This document shows positions 38,390-46,825 of a stretch of DNA of 64,000 nt, one piece after another (positions within the stretch are counted from its first letter, which is position 1; every line of letters begins with the position of its first letter). Origin of the DNA: Kushneria aurantia DSM 21353. GTDB lineage: Bacteria > Pseudomonadota > Gammaproteobacteria > Pseudomonadales > Halomonadaceae. The DNA is taken from assembly GCF_000382245.1 (NCBI RefSeq), contig NZ_KB907870.1, positions 24,274 to 88,273 on the forward strand, read 5' to 3'. The notes under the pieces are model-generated. The model made no database searches. It was not told the origin of the DNA and saw nothing but the letters and a program-made list of their open reading frames with translations. The translations under genes and the position numbers were made by a program.

Positions 38390-41296
38390 ATGAGCAACTT
38401 TACCCCCGGTCAGCGCTATATCAGCGACGGTGAAATCGAACTGGGACTCGGCACCATCCTGCAAAGCGATGCGCGCAGCGTCACTGTCCTCTTTCCCGCC
38501 AGCGACGACACCCGAACCTACAGCCTGCGCGACGCGCCGCTGACCCGTGTGATCTTCGGTCGCGGCGACCGCATCGAAACCGACGACGGCATGCTGTTGC
38601 GGGTCAACGAAGTGCGCGAAGAGCAGGGGCGACTCACCTACCTCGGCGAGGATGACAACGGCTCTCGCGAGCTGCCCGAAGCGCGTATCAGCGACCACAT
38701 GCAGTTCCACCAGGCGCGCGACCGCCTGCTCACCGGCCAGATCGATCGCAATGACGCCTTCAATCTGCGCTATCGCAGCCTGCAACATCTGGCACGGGTC
38801 GAACGCCACCCCGCCTTCGGCCTGAGCGGGCCGCGCATCGACCTGATTCCCCACCAGCTTCAGATCGCCGACGAGGTCGCCTCGCGCCGGCTGCCGCGGG
38901 TGCTGCTGGCCGACGAGGTGGGGCTGGGCAAGACCATCGAGGCGGGACTGATTCTCCACCGCCTGCTGCTCGCCGGTCGCGTCAGCCGGGCGCTGATACT
39001 GGTACCCGACAGCCTCACCCACCAGTGGCTGGTGGAGCTTTTGCGCCGCTTCGCCATCGAGGTGACGCTGCTTGACGAAGCGCAGAGCCGCGAGCACGGC
39101 GACGCTCCCTTCGAGGCCGCCCAGTTGGTACTGGCCAGCCAGCAGTGGCTGTTCGCCGACGAGACGCGCAGCGCTCAGGCCTGCGCCACTGACTGGGACC
39201 TACTGATCGTCGACGAGGCGCAGCACCTGGCGTGGTCACCGGAAAGTGGCGGCGATGCCGGCTATCGCTGCGTCGCAACACTGGCCGCCCGTACCGACAG
39301 CGTGCTGCTGCTCAGCGCCACCCCGGAACAGACCGGCGACACCAGCCACTTTGCCCGCCTGCGGCTGCTCGACCCGCAGCGCTATCACGATCTCGAGGTA
39401 TTTCGCGCCGAGCAGCAGGGCCAGGTGGCGCTGGCCGAGGCCGTCGAGGCGATCAACGCACTGCCCGAGCCGGCGGCACGAACGCGCATCGCCGCTATCG
39501 TCACCCAGGATGGCGAAGCGCAGTCGCTGCTGGCACGCCTCGATGATGATGCTCATGACAGCGCGGCGCGCGAAAGCCTGCGTCGGCTGCTGCTGGATCG
39601 CTATGGCGTGGGGCGAGTGATGTTTCGCAACAGCCGCCGCCACGTCAGCGGTTTTCCGGCGCGCCGGCTGCACATTGCCGAACTGGATAACCCCGCGCAG
39701 TACCGCCGGGTCGAACAGCGCATCGCCCGGGACGACACGCTGCTCAACGGCCTGCTGCTCGAATCCGGGCTCGATTTCCCGGAGCTGCTGTTCTATCCCG
39801 AGGCCACCTTCGAGGCGCTGCGCGAAGATGAAACCGAACGCTGGTGGCGCTTCGATCCTCGCGTGGCGTGGCTGCGTCAGTGGCTCAAGTCGCACCCGGG
39901 CGAGCAGGCGCTGCTGATCTGCCACTACAGCGAAACCGCCCGTGAGCTCGCCGCCGGTCTACAGGTACTGACCGGGCTGCATGTGCCGGTCTTTCACGAG
40001 GGCATGGCGCTGATCGAACGTGACCGGGCGGCGGCGGCCTTCGCCGACGACGAAGAGGGCAGCCCGTTGCTGATCTGCTCGGAGATCGGCTCCGAGGGGC
40101 GCAACTTCCAGTTCTGCCATCACCTGATCCTGTTCGACCTGCCGCCCCACCCCGATCTGCTCGAACAGCGTATCGGCCGGCTCGACCGCATCGGCCAGCC
40201 CCACGACGTCGAGATTCACCTGCCGCTGATGAGCGGCAGCGCCGGCGCTTCGCTGGCGCGCTGGTACCGGGAGGCGCTGGACGCTTTCAGCGCCCCGGTC
40301 GGCAGCGCCAGTGCCGTGTTCGAGACGCATGGGGATGCGCTTTTCGAAGCACTGCTCGACGAGACGTCATTGAAAGCGGTGATCGACGCCTCACGGCAGC
40401 AGTGCGAAGAACTCGGCCGACAGCGCGAGGCGGGACGTGATCGGCTGTTGGCACACGGCAGCGTCGATGAAGCGCGCGCCGCCGAGCTGATCGAGGCGGT
40501 GCGCTCGCTCGACGACGATCCGGCGCTGGAGCGCTGGCTGGACCAGGCACTGGAGGTGTTCGGCATCGAGTCGCAGGATAGCGGCGAGCAGGTGCGCTAT
40601 CTCGCCCCCGGCTCGCACATGCTCGACGGCATGCCCGGGCTGATTCGCGGCGAGGAGGGCTTCAGCGCCACTCGTTCGCGCTCGCTGGCACTGGCCCGCG
40701 ACGACCTGCAACGGCTCTCCTGGGAGCACCCGCTGGTGCGCGAAATGCTCTCCCGCACCACCGGCGGCAGCATGGGCAACACCGCCCTGGCGCTGCTGGC
40801 CCACCCCTCGATTCCGGGTGGACGGGTGATGCTGGAAGCCATGTTCCGTACCCGCACCCCCGCCCCACGGGCGCTGCACGTTAACCGCTTCTTCCCGCCG
40901 GCCACGGTGCGGGTGCTGCTCGACGAATCCGGCCAGGTGCTTACCGATCGGGTCTCCTTCGGCGGGCTGGCCAAAAACCTGCGTCACGTCAAAAAAGGGG
41001 TCGCGCGCAATCTGATACGCGAACGCCTCGAACTGCTGCGCGCTCTGTTCGATCAGTCCGAACAGGAGGCCGACAGGGCCCTGCCATCACTGATCGACGC
41101 AGCGCAGGCGGCGATGCGCGGTCAGCTCGATGACGAGATCGCTCGCCTCGAGGCGCTGGCGACGCGCAATCCCGACGTGCGCCGGGCCGAAATCGAAGCG
41201 CTGGCGGAGGAGCGCGAGCGGCTGACGGCGGCGATCGGCGATACCCGCCTGCAGCTCGATGCGGTGCGGGTGATCGTCACCGTCGATCCGCAGTAG
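38390..41296 (+). CDS. rapA: RNA polymerase-associated ATPase RapA (HepA)
   Basis: 968 residues, the same length as the E. coli protein. SWI/SNF-type ATPase that binds RNA polymerase and helps its recycling, especially at high salt. N-terminal Tudor-like region (GQRYISDGEIELGLGTI), helicase core with Walker A DEVGLGKTIEAG (about 176), DEAQH box (about 275), LLSATPEQ and the motif VI region EQRIGRLDRIGQ. Start chosen at the conserved MSNFTPGQRY; a longer open frame upstream overlaps the previous gene. Salt-dependence fits a halophile. Confidence 0.97.
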   Translation: MSNFTPGQRYISDGEIELGLGTILQSDARSVTVLFPASDDTRTYSLRDAPLTRVIFGRGDRIETDDGMLLRVNEVREEQGRLTYLGEDDNGSRELPEARISDHMQFHQARDRLLTGQIDRNDAFNLRYRSLQHLARVERHPAFGLSGPRIDLIPHQLQIADEVASRRLPRVLLADEVGLGKTIEAGLILHRLLLAGRVSRALILVPDSLTHQWLVELLRRFAIEVTLLDEAQSREHGDAPFEAAQLVLASQQWLFADETRSAQACATDWDLLIVDEAQHLAWSPESGGDAGYRCVATLAARTDSVLLLSATPEQTGDTSHFARLRLLDPQRYHDLEVFRAEQQGQVALAEAVEAINALPEPAARTRIAAIVTQDGEAQSLLARLDDDAHDSAARESLRRLLLDRYGVGRVMFRNSRRHVSGFPARRLHIAELDNPAQYRRVEQRIARDDTLLNGLLLESGLDFPELLFYPEATFEALREDETERWWRFDPRVAWLRQWLKSHPGEQALLICHYSETARELAAGLQVLTGLHVPVFHEGMALIERDRAAAAFADDEEGSPLLICSEIGSEGRNFQFCHHLILFDLPPHPDLLEQRIGRLDRIGQPHDVEIHLPLMSGSAGASLARWYREALDAFSAPVGSASAVFETHGDALFEALLDETSLKAVIDASRQQCEELGRQREAGRDRLLAHGSVDEARAAELIEAVRSLDDDPALERWLDQALEVFGIESQDSGEQVRYLAPGSHMLDGMPGLIRGEEGFSATRSRSLALARDDLQRLSWEHPLVREMLSRTTGGSMGNTALALLAHPSIPGGRVMLEAMFRTRTPAPRALHVNRFFPPATVRVLLDESGQVLTDRVSFGGLAKNLRHVKKGVARNLIRERLELLRALFDQSEQEADRALPSLIDAAQAAMRGQLDDEIARLEALATRNPDVRRAEIEALAEERERLTAAIGDTRLQLDAVRVIVTVDPQ

Positions 41297-41303
41297 CGCC
41301 AGC

Positions 41304-41323
41304 GGGGCGTTTCAAAACGCCCC
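41304..41323. terminator. Hairpin after rapA
   Basis: GGGGCGTTT and AAACGCCCC arms with a tight centre, 8 bases after the rapA stop. Probable terminator; weak T-run. Confidence 0.5.
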
Positions 41324-41347
41324 CATGATCGATATTCCCGAGCGCCG

Positions 41348-41420
41348 TGAGCAGGTTGAAACAAGGGTCTATCGCCAGGCAAGGCGATAGTAGCGTTCAG
41401 GGAGGATTCAGAGCGCCCTG
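41348..41420. repeat. Structured intergenic repeat, copy 2
   Basis: Aligns over about 73 bases with the core of copy 1 (6375-6450): shared TGAAACxAGGGT, TCGCCAGG, GGCGA, GGATT and AGCGCCCT blocks. The central hairpin is CTATCGCC-AGGCAA-GGCGATAG (41369-41390), an 8-bp stem where both arms differ from copy 1 yet still pair. The outer arms are less complete here. It overlaps the last codons and the stop codon of the minus-strand epimerase gene. Confidence 0.65.
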
Positions 41421-42328
41421 TCGCCGCGACCCTCGACAATCGCCGCCATGGCCTGTTCAAGGTGCGGATAGTCGAAAGTGAAACCGGCCTCTTCAAGCCG
41501 CGCCGGCTTCATCCGCGCCCCGCCCAGCAGCAGCTCGGACATCTCGCCCAGCACCGGCCTGAGCACCGCCGCGGGCATGACAAAAAACGCCGGACGATTG
41601 AGGGCACCGGCCACCGTGCGGGTGAACTCGGCGTTGGTGACGGGATTGGGGGCACCAGCATTCCATATGCCGTCGGCCCCCTCGCGCTGGAGCAGAAAAT
41701 CGATGATGCGCACCAGGTCATGACGGTGAATCCAGGGCATATACTGCCGACCATCGCCAACCCGACCACCAAGACCGAGCCGGAACATCGGCAGCATCGG
41801 CTTCAGCATACCGCCGTCGCGATCCAGCACCAGACCGATACGGATGCAGGCCACCCGCATGGGCTCACCGGCAAGCGCAAGGGCTTCCTCCTCCCAGCGC
41901 TGACACAGGCGGTGGTCGAATTTGCGGGTGTCCGCCGGCGGCGTCTGCTCGGTCACCTCATGGCTGCCATGATCGCCGTACCAACCCATCGCCGAGGCCG
42001 ACACCATGACCGCAGGCGGCGTCGCCATCCGACTGCAGAGCTGGCCGATGTCTCGTGTGGCCTCGATGCGCGACTGCATCAGCCGCTCTTTCTGGCTGTC
42101 GCTCCAGCGGCGATTGAAAATCGGCTCGCCGGCCAGATTGACCACGCCATCGACCTGGCGGTCGGCGAAATCGACGGCGCTTCGCGCGGCCGTGACCGGC
42201 ACGCCGATGCTCGCCTGAGCGTCGTCGGGCTTGCGCGATACCACCAGCAGCTGATGCCCCTGGCCATGCAGGTGCTGACACAGCGCCCGGCCCACAAAGC
42301 CGGTCGCCCCGGTAATCAAAATCTGCAT
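41408..42328 (-). CDS. NAD(P)-binding epimerase of the TIGR01777/YfcH type
   Basis: 306 residues, extended SDR fold. Rossmann motif ITGATGFVGRALCQHL at the N-terminus, GVVNLAGEPIFNRRWSDSQK, SASAMGWYGDHGSHEVTE (Ser/Tyr active-site region), and a typical C-terminus (RPAFFVMPAAVLRPVLGEMS, LLLGGARMKPARLEEAGF). Start at 42328 has a strong SD (GGAGG). The last codons come from the repeat at 41348-41420. Divergent from the FAD oxidoreductase; the shared promoter holds TGTACA repeats, so it is likely part of the light-type regulon. Confidence 0.88.
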   Translation of the reverse strand: MQILITGATGFVGRALCQHLHGQGHQLLVVSRKPDDAQASIGVPVTAARSAVDFADRQVDGVVNLAGEPIFNRRWSDSQKERLMQSRIEATRDIGQLCSRMATPPAVMVSASAMGWYGDHGSHEVTEQTPPADTRKFDHRLCQRWEEEALALAGEPMRVACIRIGLVLDRDGGMLKPMLPMFRLGLGGRVGDGRQYMPWIHRHDLVRIIDFLLQREGADGIWNAGAPNPVTNAEFTRTVAGALNRPAFFVMPAAVLRPVLGEMSELLLGGARMKPARLEEAGFTFDYPHLEQAMAAIVEGRGDRAL

Positions 42329-42465
42329 ATCCTGCCTCCTGAGTACAGCAGCGACGGCATCGCCGTCGGCCCATGACCTGATCCAACCGCGACGGCCGCT
42401 TTCCCGGCAGGCGCGCTGTCCCGCGCCCTTTATCCGCATCTCTTCAGCATAGTCACCCGGGCCCG

Positions 42466-42490
42466 CTGTTGTACATTCGATGTACAACAG
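42466..42490. promoter_or_regulatory. Palindromic operator in the divergent epimerase/FAD-oxidoreductase promoter
   Basis: Perfect 11-bp inverted repeat CTGTTGTACAT-TCG-ATGTACAACAG. Read differently, TGTACA starts at 42470 and again at 42481, an exact 11-base step. A related motif lies upstream of the MerR-type regulator. TTGTAC at 42469 could be part of a -35, and TATGCT on the minus strand part of a -10, so the site would overlap both promoters. Assigned to the MerR/LitR-like protein encoded at 44.2 kb. Confidence 0.65.
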
Positions 42491-42578
42491 TCATATACCA
42501 GAGCGGCTGGCACCACAGGGCCGCCTGCGCCAACCTGACACGATCTGAAAAGCGATAATTGAGAGCGGGGTAGAGATT

Positions 42579-43598
42579 TTGCACAATATTGCCGTGATAG
42601 GCGCCGGCATTGCCGGTCTCGCCGCCGCTCGCGAACTCGAAGACGGTGGCATGCGCGTCCATCTTTTTGACAAGGGGAGTCGCCCGGGCGGTCGTATGTC
42701 GACAAAAACCACCGACCATGGCGCCTTCGATCTCGGCGCGCAGTACTTCAGCGTACGCGACGACGACTTCGCCACCCTGATTGACGCGGCACAGCGCGAT
42801 GGCGCCGTCACCGCCTGGCCGCAGTGTATGGCGCGCCTCGATGACAGCGGCTGGCAGCAGCGCAAACCGCACCACCCTCGCTACTGCGGCGCCCCCTCGA
42901 TGGACGCCCTGCCGCGCTATCTGGCGCAGGGGCTGGCGATCAGCAGCGGCCAGCAGATCGAATCGCTGGTTCGCGATGACGAATGCTGGACACTGCTGTC
43001 GCGACAGGGGGAGCGCTATCAGGGTTTCGACCAGCTGGTGCTGGCCGTGCCCGGACCACAGGCGCAAGCGTTGGTGGCGGCCCATCTGCCGGCCGCTGCG
43101 CTGCCAGCGAGATGCACCGCCATGACGCCGTGCTGGAGCACCTGGCTGCATCTTGAAGCGCCGCTTGATGACCGCTTTTGGCAGGGCCTGACGCTCGACG
43201 CATCGCCGGTGCTGCGCTGGGTGGCGCGCAACCAGGGTCGTAACGGTGCCGCCCCGGACCATGACAGCGGCGAGCGGCTATCGCTGCTGGCGCGTGCCGA
43301 CTGGTCGGCAATCAACCTCGAGCGCGAGCGCGACGATATCGCCACCGCCATGACGGCGGCCCTTGCCGACGGCCTGGCCGGCACGCTGCCCAATGTAAAG
43401 GCGTGCGGCGCTCACCGCTGGCGCTACGCCCAGCCGTACTGCGCCCATCAAAGCGAGGCGGGTTATCACCACTTCGCCGAACAGCAACTGACATTTTGCG
43501 GTGACTGGTGCCTCGACGGTCGCGTCGAAGCCGCCTGGCTGTCGGGCAGGCGAGCGGCACGCCACCTGCTCGAGCACATCGCCGACCGATCACACTGA
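42579..43598 (+). CDS. FAD-dependent oxidoreductase, renalase-like
   Basis: 339 residues, read from a TTG start. Dinucleotide-binding motif IAVIGAGIAGLAAARELEDG, then FDKGSRPGGRMSTK, the GGRMST element typical of the renalase/amine-oxidase-like flavoproteins, and a C-terminal FCGDWCLDGRVEAAWLSGR (FAD contact). Soluble, no signal peptide. Substrate unknown. First plus-strand gene of the photolyase cluster, under the TGTACA operator; similar oxidoreductases occur in light-induced clusters of Pseudomonas. Confidence 0.85.
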   Translation: MHNIAVIGAGIAGLAAARELEDGGMRVHLFDKGSRPGGRMSTKTTDHGAFDLGAQYFSVRDDDFATLIDAAQRDGAVTAWPQCMARLDDSGWQQRKPHHPRYCGAPSMDALPRYLAQGLAISSGQQIESLVRDDECWTLLSRQGERYQGFDQLVLAVPGPQAQALVAAHLPAAALPARCTAMTPCWSTWLHLEAPLDDRFWQGLTLDASPVLRWVARNQGRNGAAPDHDSGERLSLLARADWSAINLERERDDIATAMTAALADGLAGTLPNVKACGAHRWRYAQPYCAHQSEAGYHHFAEQQLTFCGDWCLDGRVEAAWLSGRRAARHLLEHIADRSH

Positions 43599-43611
43599 CG
43601 GAATCAAGGAC

Positions 43612-43995
43612 ATGGCAAACGCACTGATCGTACTGGCCCACGGCTCCACCGACCCGCGCTGGCAGGCACCGTTCGAAGTGCTCGAACAGCGCCTGCAGGC
43701 GCGCCTGACAACGCCCGTTCGGCTGGCCTATATGGAACTCTGCGAACCGCTGGTGGAGAGCGTGGTCGGCGAGCTCCATGCCGGCGGCCACACCAGCATC
43801 GACATTCTGCCGCTTTTCTTTGCCGCCGGGCGCCACCTGCGCGAAGACGTTCCGGGGCAGTTGGAGGCGCTGCGCGGCGAACATCGGGGGCTCGAGCTGA
43901 CGCTGCTCGACCCGGTCGGCCAGCATCCTGCCTTTGCCGACGTGGTGGTCTCCATCGTCGAGGAGAATCAGCGTGGCGCAAGCCAGGGCCACTGA
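43612..43995 (+). CDS. CbiX-like sirohydrochlorin chelatase domain protein
   Basis: 127 residues, a single CbiX domain. VLAHGSTDPRWQAPFE carries the HGS metal-chelatase motif, LAYMELCEPLVESVV is the second conserved segment, and IDILPLFFAAGRHLREDVP has the second His. Single-domain CbiX proteins insert cobalt into sirohydrochlorin or handle related tetrapyrroles. AAGGA lies directly before the ATG, 13 bases after the FAD-oxidoreductase stop, so it is co-transcribed. Presence beside a LitR-like regulator may relate to cobalamin, but that regulator lacks the B12 motif. Confidence 0.85.
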   Translation: MANALIVLAHGSTDPRWQAPFEVLEQRLQARLTTPVRLAYMELCEPLVESVVGELHAGGHTSIDILPLFFAAGRHLREDVPGQLEALRGEHRGLELTLLDPVGQHPAFADVVVSIVEENQRGASQGH

Positions 43996-44018
43996 TGAGG
44001 GCACGGATCAAAACAGGG

Positions 44019-44046
44019 TGTACAACTACTGTAGAAAGACTGCTAC
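44019..44046 (+). promoter_or_regulatory. 11-bp phased operator upstream of the MerR/LitR-like gene
   Basis: TGTACA at 44019, TGTAGA at 44030 and TGCTAC at 44041 form three 11-base direct-repeat units (the last weak). The same TGTACA-N5-TGTA pattern occurs at 42470-42486. It lies about 150 bases upstream of the regulator start, at the front of the leader. Direct repeats with this step are reported for CarH-type operators. Probably autoregulatory. Confidence 0.55.
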
Positions 44047-44192
44047 ACTAATTTTCAAGAAGATTGAAGTTACCGGCCAGAAGGCCAATGCATTCCGTTT
44101 GCAGGTCAAATGGCTCATTTTCGCATCCTGTCGCTGCTCAACGGCCGACAGATTTCTGTCAGCAGGAAACGCGAAGGAGGCTCTCGTTTCTT

Positions 44193-45155
44193 ATGTCCGA
44201 GAAAGTGGCAACTACGACTACCGCCGTCGGCGGCCCCCTCTACCCGATCCGGGAGGTCTCCCGCCTGACCGGCGTCAATTCCGTCACGCTGCGTGCCTGG
44301 GAGCGCCGCTACGGCCTGATTCAGCCGCGTCGTACGCCCAAGGGCCATCGACTTTACGCGCGTGAAGATATCGAACGGGTCGAGCGCATCCTGCAGTGGC
44401 TCAATCGCGGTGTCCCCGTCAGTCAGGTCGGTGAGCTGCTCGACCAGTCGACGTCGCAAGCGGCTTCCGATGCGGCCGAGCAAACGGCTCACCCCGAGGG
44501 CGCGACCAGCGCTCCTGATCATGATTGGCAAGCGCAGCGCAATGAGGCTATCCGTGCCGTCGGCGAGTTCAATACCGACCGTCTGGAAAACCTCTTTACC
44601 CGCAGCATGGGGCTCTATCCGGTCAACACGGCCATTGCCAGACTGTGGCAGCCGGTCGTCGAGGCGCTGGAGCAGCAGTGGTCGACGCAGCCGTCGCCCA
44701 CCGCGCAGCGCTGTTTTCTGGAGTCATTTCTGCGTACCCGGCTGGGGCTGCGCCTTTACCACGGCAACCATGAAAACCGAGAGCCGGTGATCGTCATGAG
44801 CTACCTCCCCGGCGGGTGCAGCGCGCTCTGGCAGCTTCTGCTGGCCTTTACGGTCAGCAGCGCCGGCTTCTATCTGACGCTGCTCGACGGCCCCGTGCCG
44901 CTTGATGAGCTGATCGAAGCCGCCGAGTGCAAAAAGGCCAACTGCATCGTGCTGTCCGGCGCTGCCGGCGCCGATCTGGACGCGCTTCGCCAGCAGTTCT
45001 CCGCCGCCGGCGAATCGACATCGATTGCCATCCACATGGGGGGGTCGATCATTCGTCAGCTCTCCAGCGACGAATCCGGCCTGCCGGAGGCGCTGGACAG
45101 CGATCCGGCGCGAGCCGTGGCACAGCTCAGGCTGACGACGGCACGCAGTGTCTGA
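44193..45155 (+). CDS. MerR-type regulator, LitR/CarH-like with degenerate B12 domain
   Basis: 320 residues. N-terminal MerR helix-turn-helix (YPIREVSRLTGVNSVTLRAW, ERRYGLIQPRRTPKGHRLYA), a central helical region, and a C-terminal half shaped like a cobalamin-binding domain (VIVMSYLPGG, LTLLDGPVPLDELIEAA, CIVLSGAAGADLDALRQQF). Where B12-binding homologues have ExHxxG, this protein reads GGCSALW (about 207-213), so the B12-ligand His is missing. That matches what I recall of class II LitR proteins such as P. putida PplR1, which lack AdoB12 and act with a short LOV partner. The SD is 12 bases from the ATG. Upstream of phrB. Confidence 0.85.
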   Translation: MSEKVATTTTAVGGPLYPIREVSRLTGVNSVTLRAWERRYGLIQPRRTPKGHRLYAREDIERVERILQWLNRGVPVSQVGELLDQSTSQAASDAAEQTAHPEGATSAPDHDWQAQRNEAIRAVGEFNTDRLENLFTRSMGLYPVNTAIARLWQPVVEALEQQWSTQPSPTAQRCFLESFLRTRLGLRLYHGNHENREPVIVMSYLPGGCSALWQLLLAFTVSSAGFYLTLLDGPVPLDELIEAAECKKANCIVLSGAAGADLDALRQQFSAAGESTSIAIHMGGSIIRQLSSDESGLPEALDSDPARAVAQLRLTTARSV

Positions 45156-45207
45156 GAGGCGCTGCCATTCCCGCCGGCATATCAATTCGATAGTGACTGC
45201 CATCCCA

Positions 45208-45229
45208 CGACCCGCCTTCCGGCGGGTCG
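45208..45229 (+). terminator. Hairpin before phrB
   Basis: Perfect 9-bp stem CGACCCGCC / GGCGGGTCG with a TTCC loop, then CTGATTT. Between the regulator stop and phrB start; could reduce read-through into phrB or shape its leader. Confidence 0.45.
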
Positions 45230-45250
45230 CTGATTTAAAAGGAAGCTCCG

Positions 45251-46666
45251 GTGACGCAACAACGTCAGCTGGTCTGGTTTCGCACCGACCTGCGCAGCGA
45301 GGACAACACCGCGCTTTATCACGCCGCGGAGCGCGGTCCGGTGATTGCAGTCGCGACCTGCACGCCGCGCCAGTGGCAGGCACACGGCCACGGCCCCAAC
45401 AAGCTCGACTTCTGGCAGCGCGGCGTGGTGGCGCTTTCGGAAAAGCTCGACGCCCTGGCAATGCCGCTGAAGATCATCAGCGCCGACGACTTCGATGCCC
45501 TGCCCGACAAACTGCTCGAACTGGCCGAGCAGCTGGACTGCCGGGCGCTGCACTTCAACGATGAGTACGGCCTCAACGAATGCCGTCGCGACAGCGCAGT
45601 GGCCAAGCGCTTCCACGATGCCGGGCATGAGGTGCACCGCTACACCGATCAGATCGCCTTCGCACCGGGCGAGCTGCTTACCGGCAGCGGCAACTACTAC
45701 AGCGTCTTTACGCCCTTCTATAAAAGCTGGCTGAAAAATATCGACGCCGCGCGGCTCAATCAACTGAGTGCGCCGAAACGTCAGCAGGCACCTGCCGAGG
45801 TAACCCGCGATCACGTGCCGCAGTTCACCCGCCGCAAGGTGACTATCGACGCCAACGATTGGCCGGCCGGGGAAGAGGCCGCACAGCAGCGGCTGGCACA
45901 GTTTCTGCAAAAACGCGCCGCTCGCTACGACGAAGAGCGCAATTTTCCCGCCTGCGACAGTACCAGCGGCCTTTCTGCCTGGCTGGCGCTGGGCATGATC
46001 TCGTGGCGACAGTGCGTCAACGCCGCCGCGTCGCGCAACGGCGAGCGGCTCGGCGACGGCGACGCCAACCTGACAGGCTGGATCAGCGAGCTGGTATGGC
46101 GCGAATTCTATCAGCACGTGCTGGTCGGCTTTCCCCGCGTCAATCGCCATGAGCCCTTTCAGGAACAGACGCGGGCGATGGCGTGGCGTGACAGCGATGA
46201 CGATTTCAATCGCTGGTGTCGCGGAGAAACCGGCTACCCGCTGGTGGATGCCGCCATGCGCCAGCTCACCGCGACCGGCTGGATGCACAACCGGCTGCGG
46301 ATGGTCACCGCCATGTTTCTGAGCAAACATCTGCTGATCGACTGGCGTCGCGGCGAAGCGTTCTTTCTGGAGCAGCTGGTGGACGGCGAGCTGGGCGCCA
46401 ACAACGGCGGCTGGCAGTGGGCGGCCTCTACCGGGACCGACGCCTCGCCCTATTTTCGTATCTTCAACCCCACCACCCAGTCCCAACGCTTCGACCCCGA
46501 AGGGACCTTTATCGCCCGCTATCTGCCCGGCTTCGAAAAGCTTGAAAGCAGCAGCCGACATGATCCCGACGCCGAGTCGCGCAGGCGGCTCGACTATCCG
46601 CAGCCGATGGTCGACCATCGCGCCGCCCGCCAGCGCGCCCTGGAGGCGTTCAAGTCTCTCGGTTAA
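45251..46666 (+). CDS. phrB: Deoxyribodipyrimidine (CPD) photolyase
   Basis: 471 residues, class I CPD photolyase. N-terminal photolyase domain: QLVWFRTDLRSEDNTALYHA. C-terminal FAD domain: SAWLALGMISWRQCV, ISELVWREFYQHVL, RWCRGETGYPLVDAAMRQL, GWMHNRLRMVTAMFLSKHLL (conserved Trp/Asn), and NNGGWQWAASTGTDASPYFRIFNP. Uses blue light to split pyrimidine dimers. GTG start with GGAAG upstream. Last gene of the light cluster. Its C-terminus ends normally. Confidence 0.96.
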   Translation: MTQQRQLVWFRTDLRSEDNTALYHAAERGPVIAVATCTPRQWQAHGHGPNKLDFWQRGVVALSEKLDALAMPLKIISADDFDALPDKLLELAEQLDCRALHFNDEYGLNECRRDSAVAKRFHDAGHEVHRYTDQIAFAPGELLTGSGNYYSVFTPFYKSWLKNIDAARLNQLSAPKRQQAPAEVTRDHVPQFTRRKVTIDANDWPAGEEAAQQRLAQFLQKRAARYDEERNFPACDSTSGLSAWLALGMISWRQCVNAAASRNGERLGDGDANLTGWISELVWREFYQHVLVGFPRVNRHEPFQEQTRAMAWRDSDDDFNRWCRGETGYPLVDAAMRQLTATGWMHNRLRMVTAMFLSKHLLIDWRRGEAFFLEQLVDGELGANNGGWQWAASTGTDASPYFRIFNPTTQSQRFDPEGTFIARYLPGFEKLESSSRHDPDAESRRRLDYPQPMVDHRAARQRALEAFKSLG

Positions 46667-46825
46667 ACGAGACTGAACAGCGAACCGAGCGCTGCGTATC
46701 CGGTCGGGCCGGCCGACGTGCATTTCCGGGGCGCTATCAGTAAACTGGGCGCGCTCCGAGCGGAGTTCCTGCCTTTAGCGAGACTGTTGTAGAGAGGAGC
46801 TCCTGTTTCTCCCGTTTTCCGGAAC

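Noticed and set aside
41462..42376. 304-residue open frame antisense to the epimerase
   Set aside because: No domain and low-complexity composition; the minus-strand epimerase has a Rossmann motif and strong SD.
46667..46825. FadR or FabR operator or a tRNA upstream of fabA
   Set aside because: No convincing palindrome of either type and no tRNA fold; only small G+C-rich inverted repeats.
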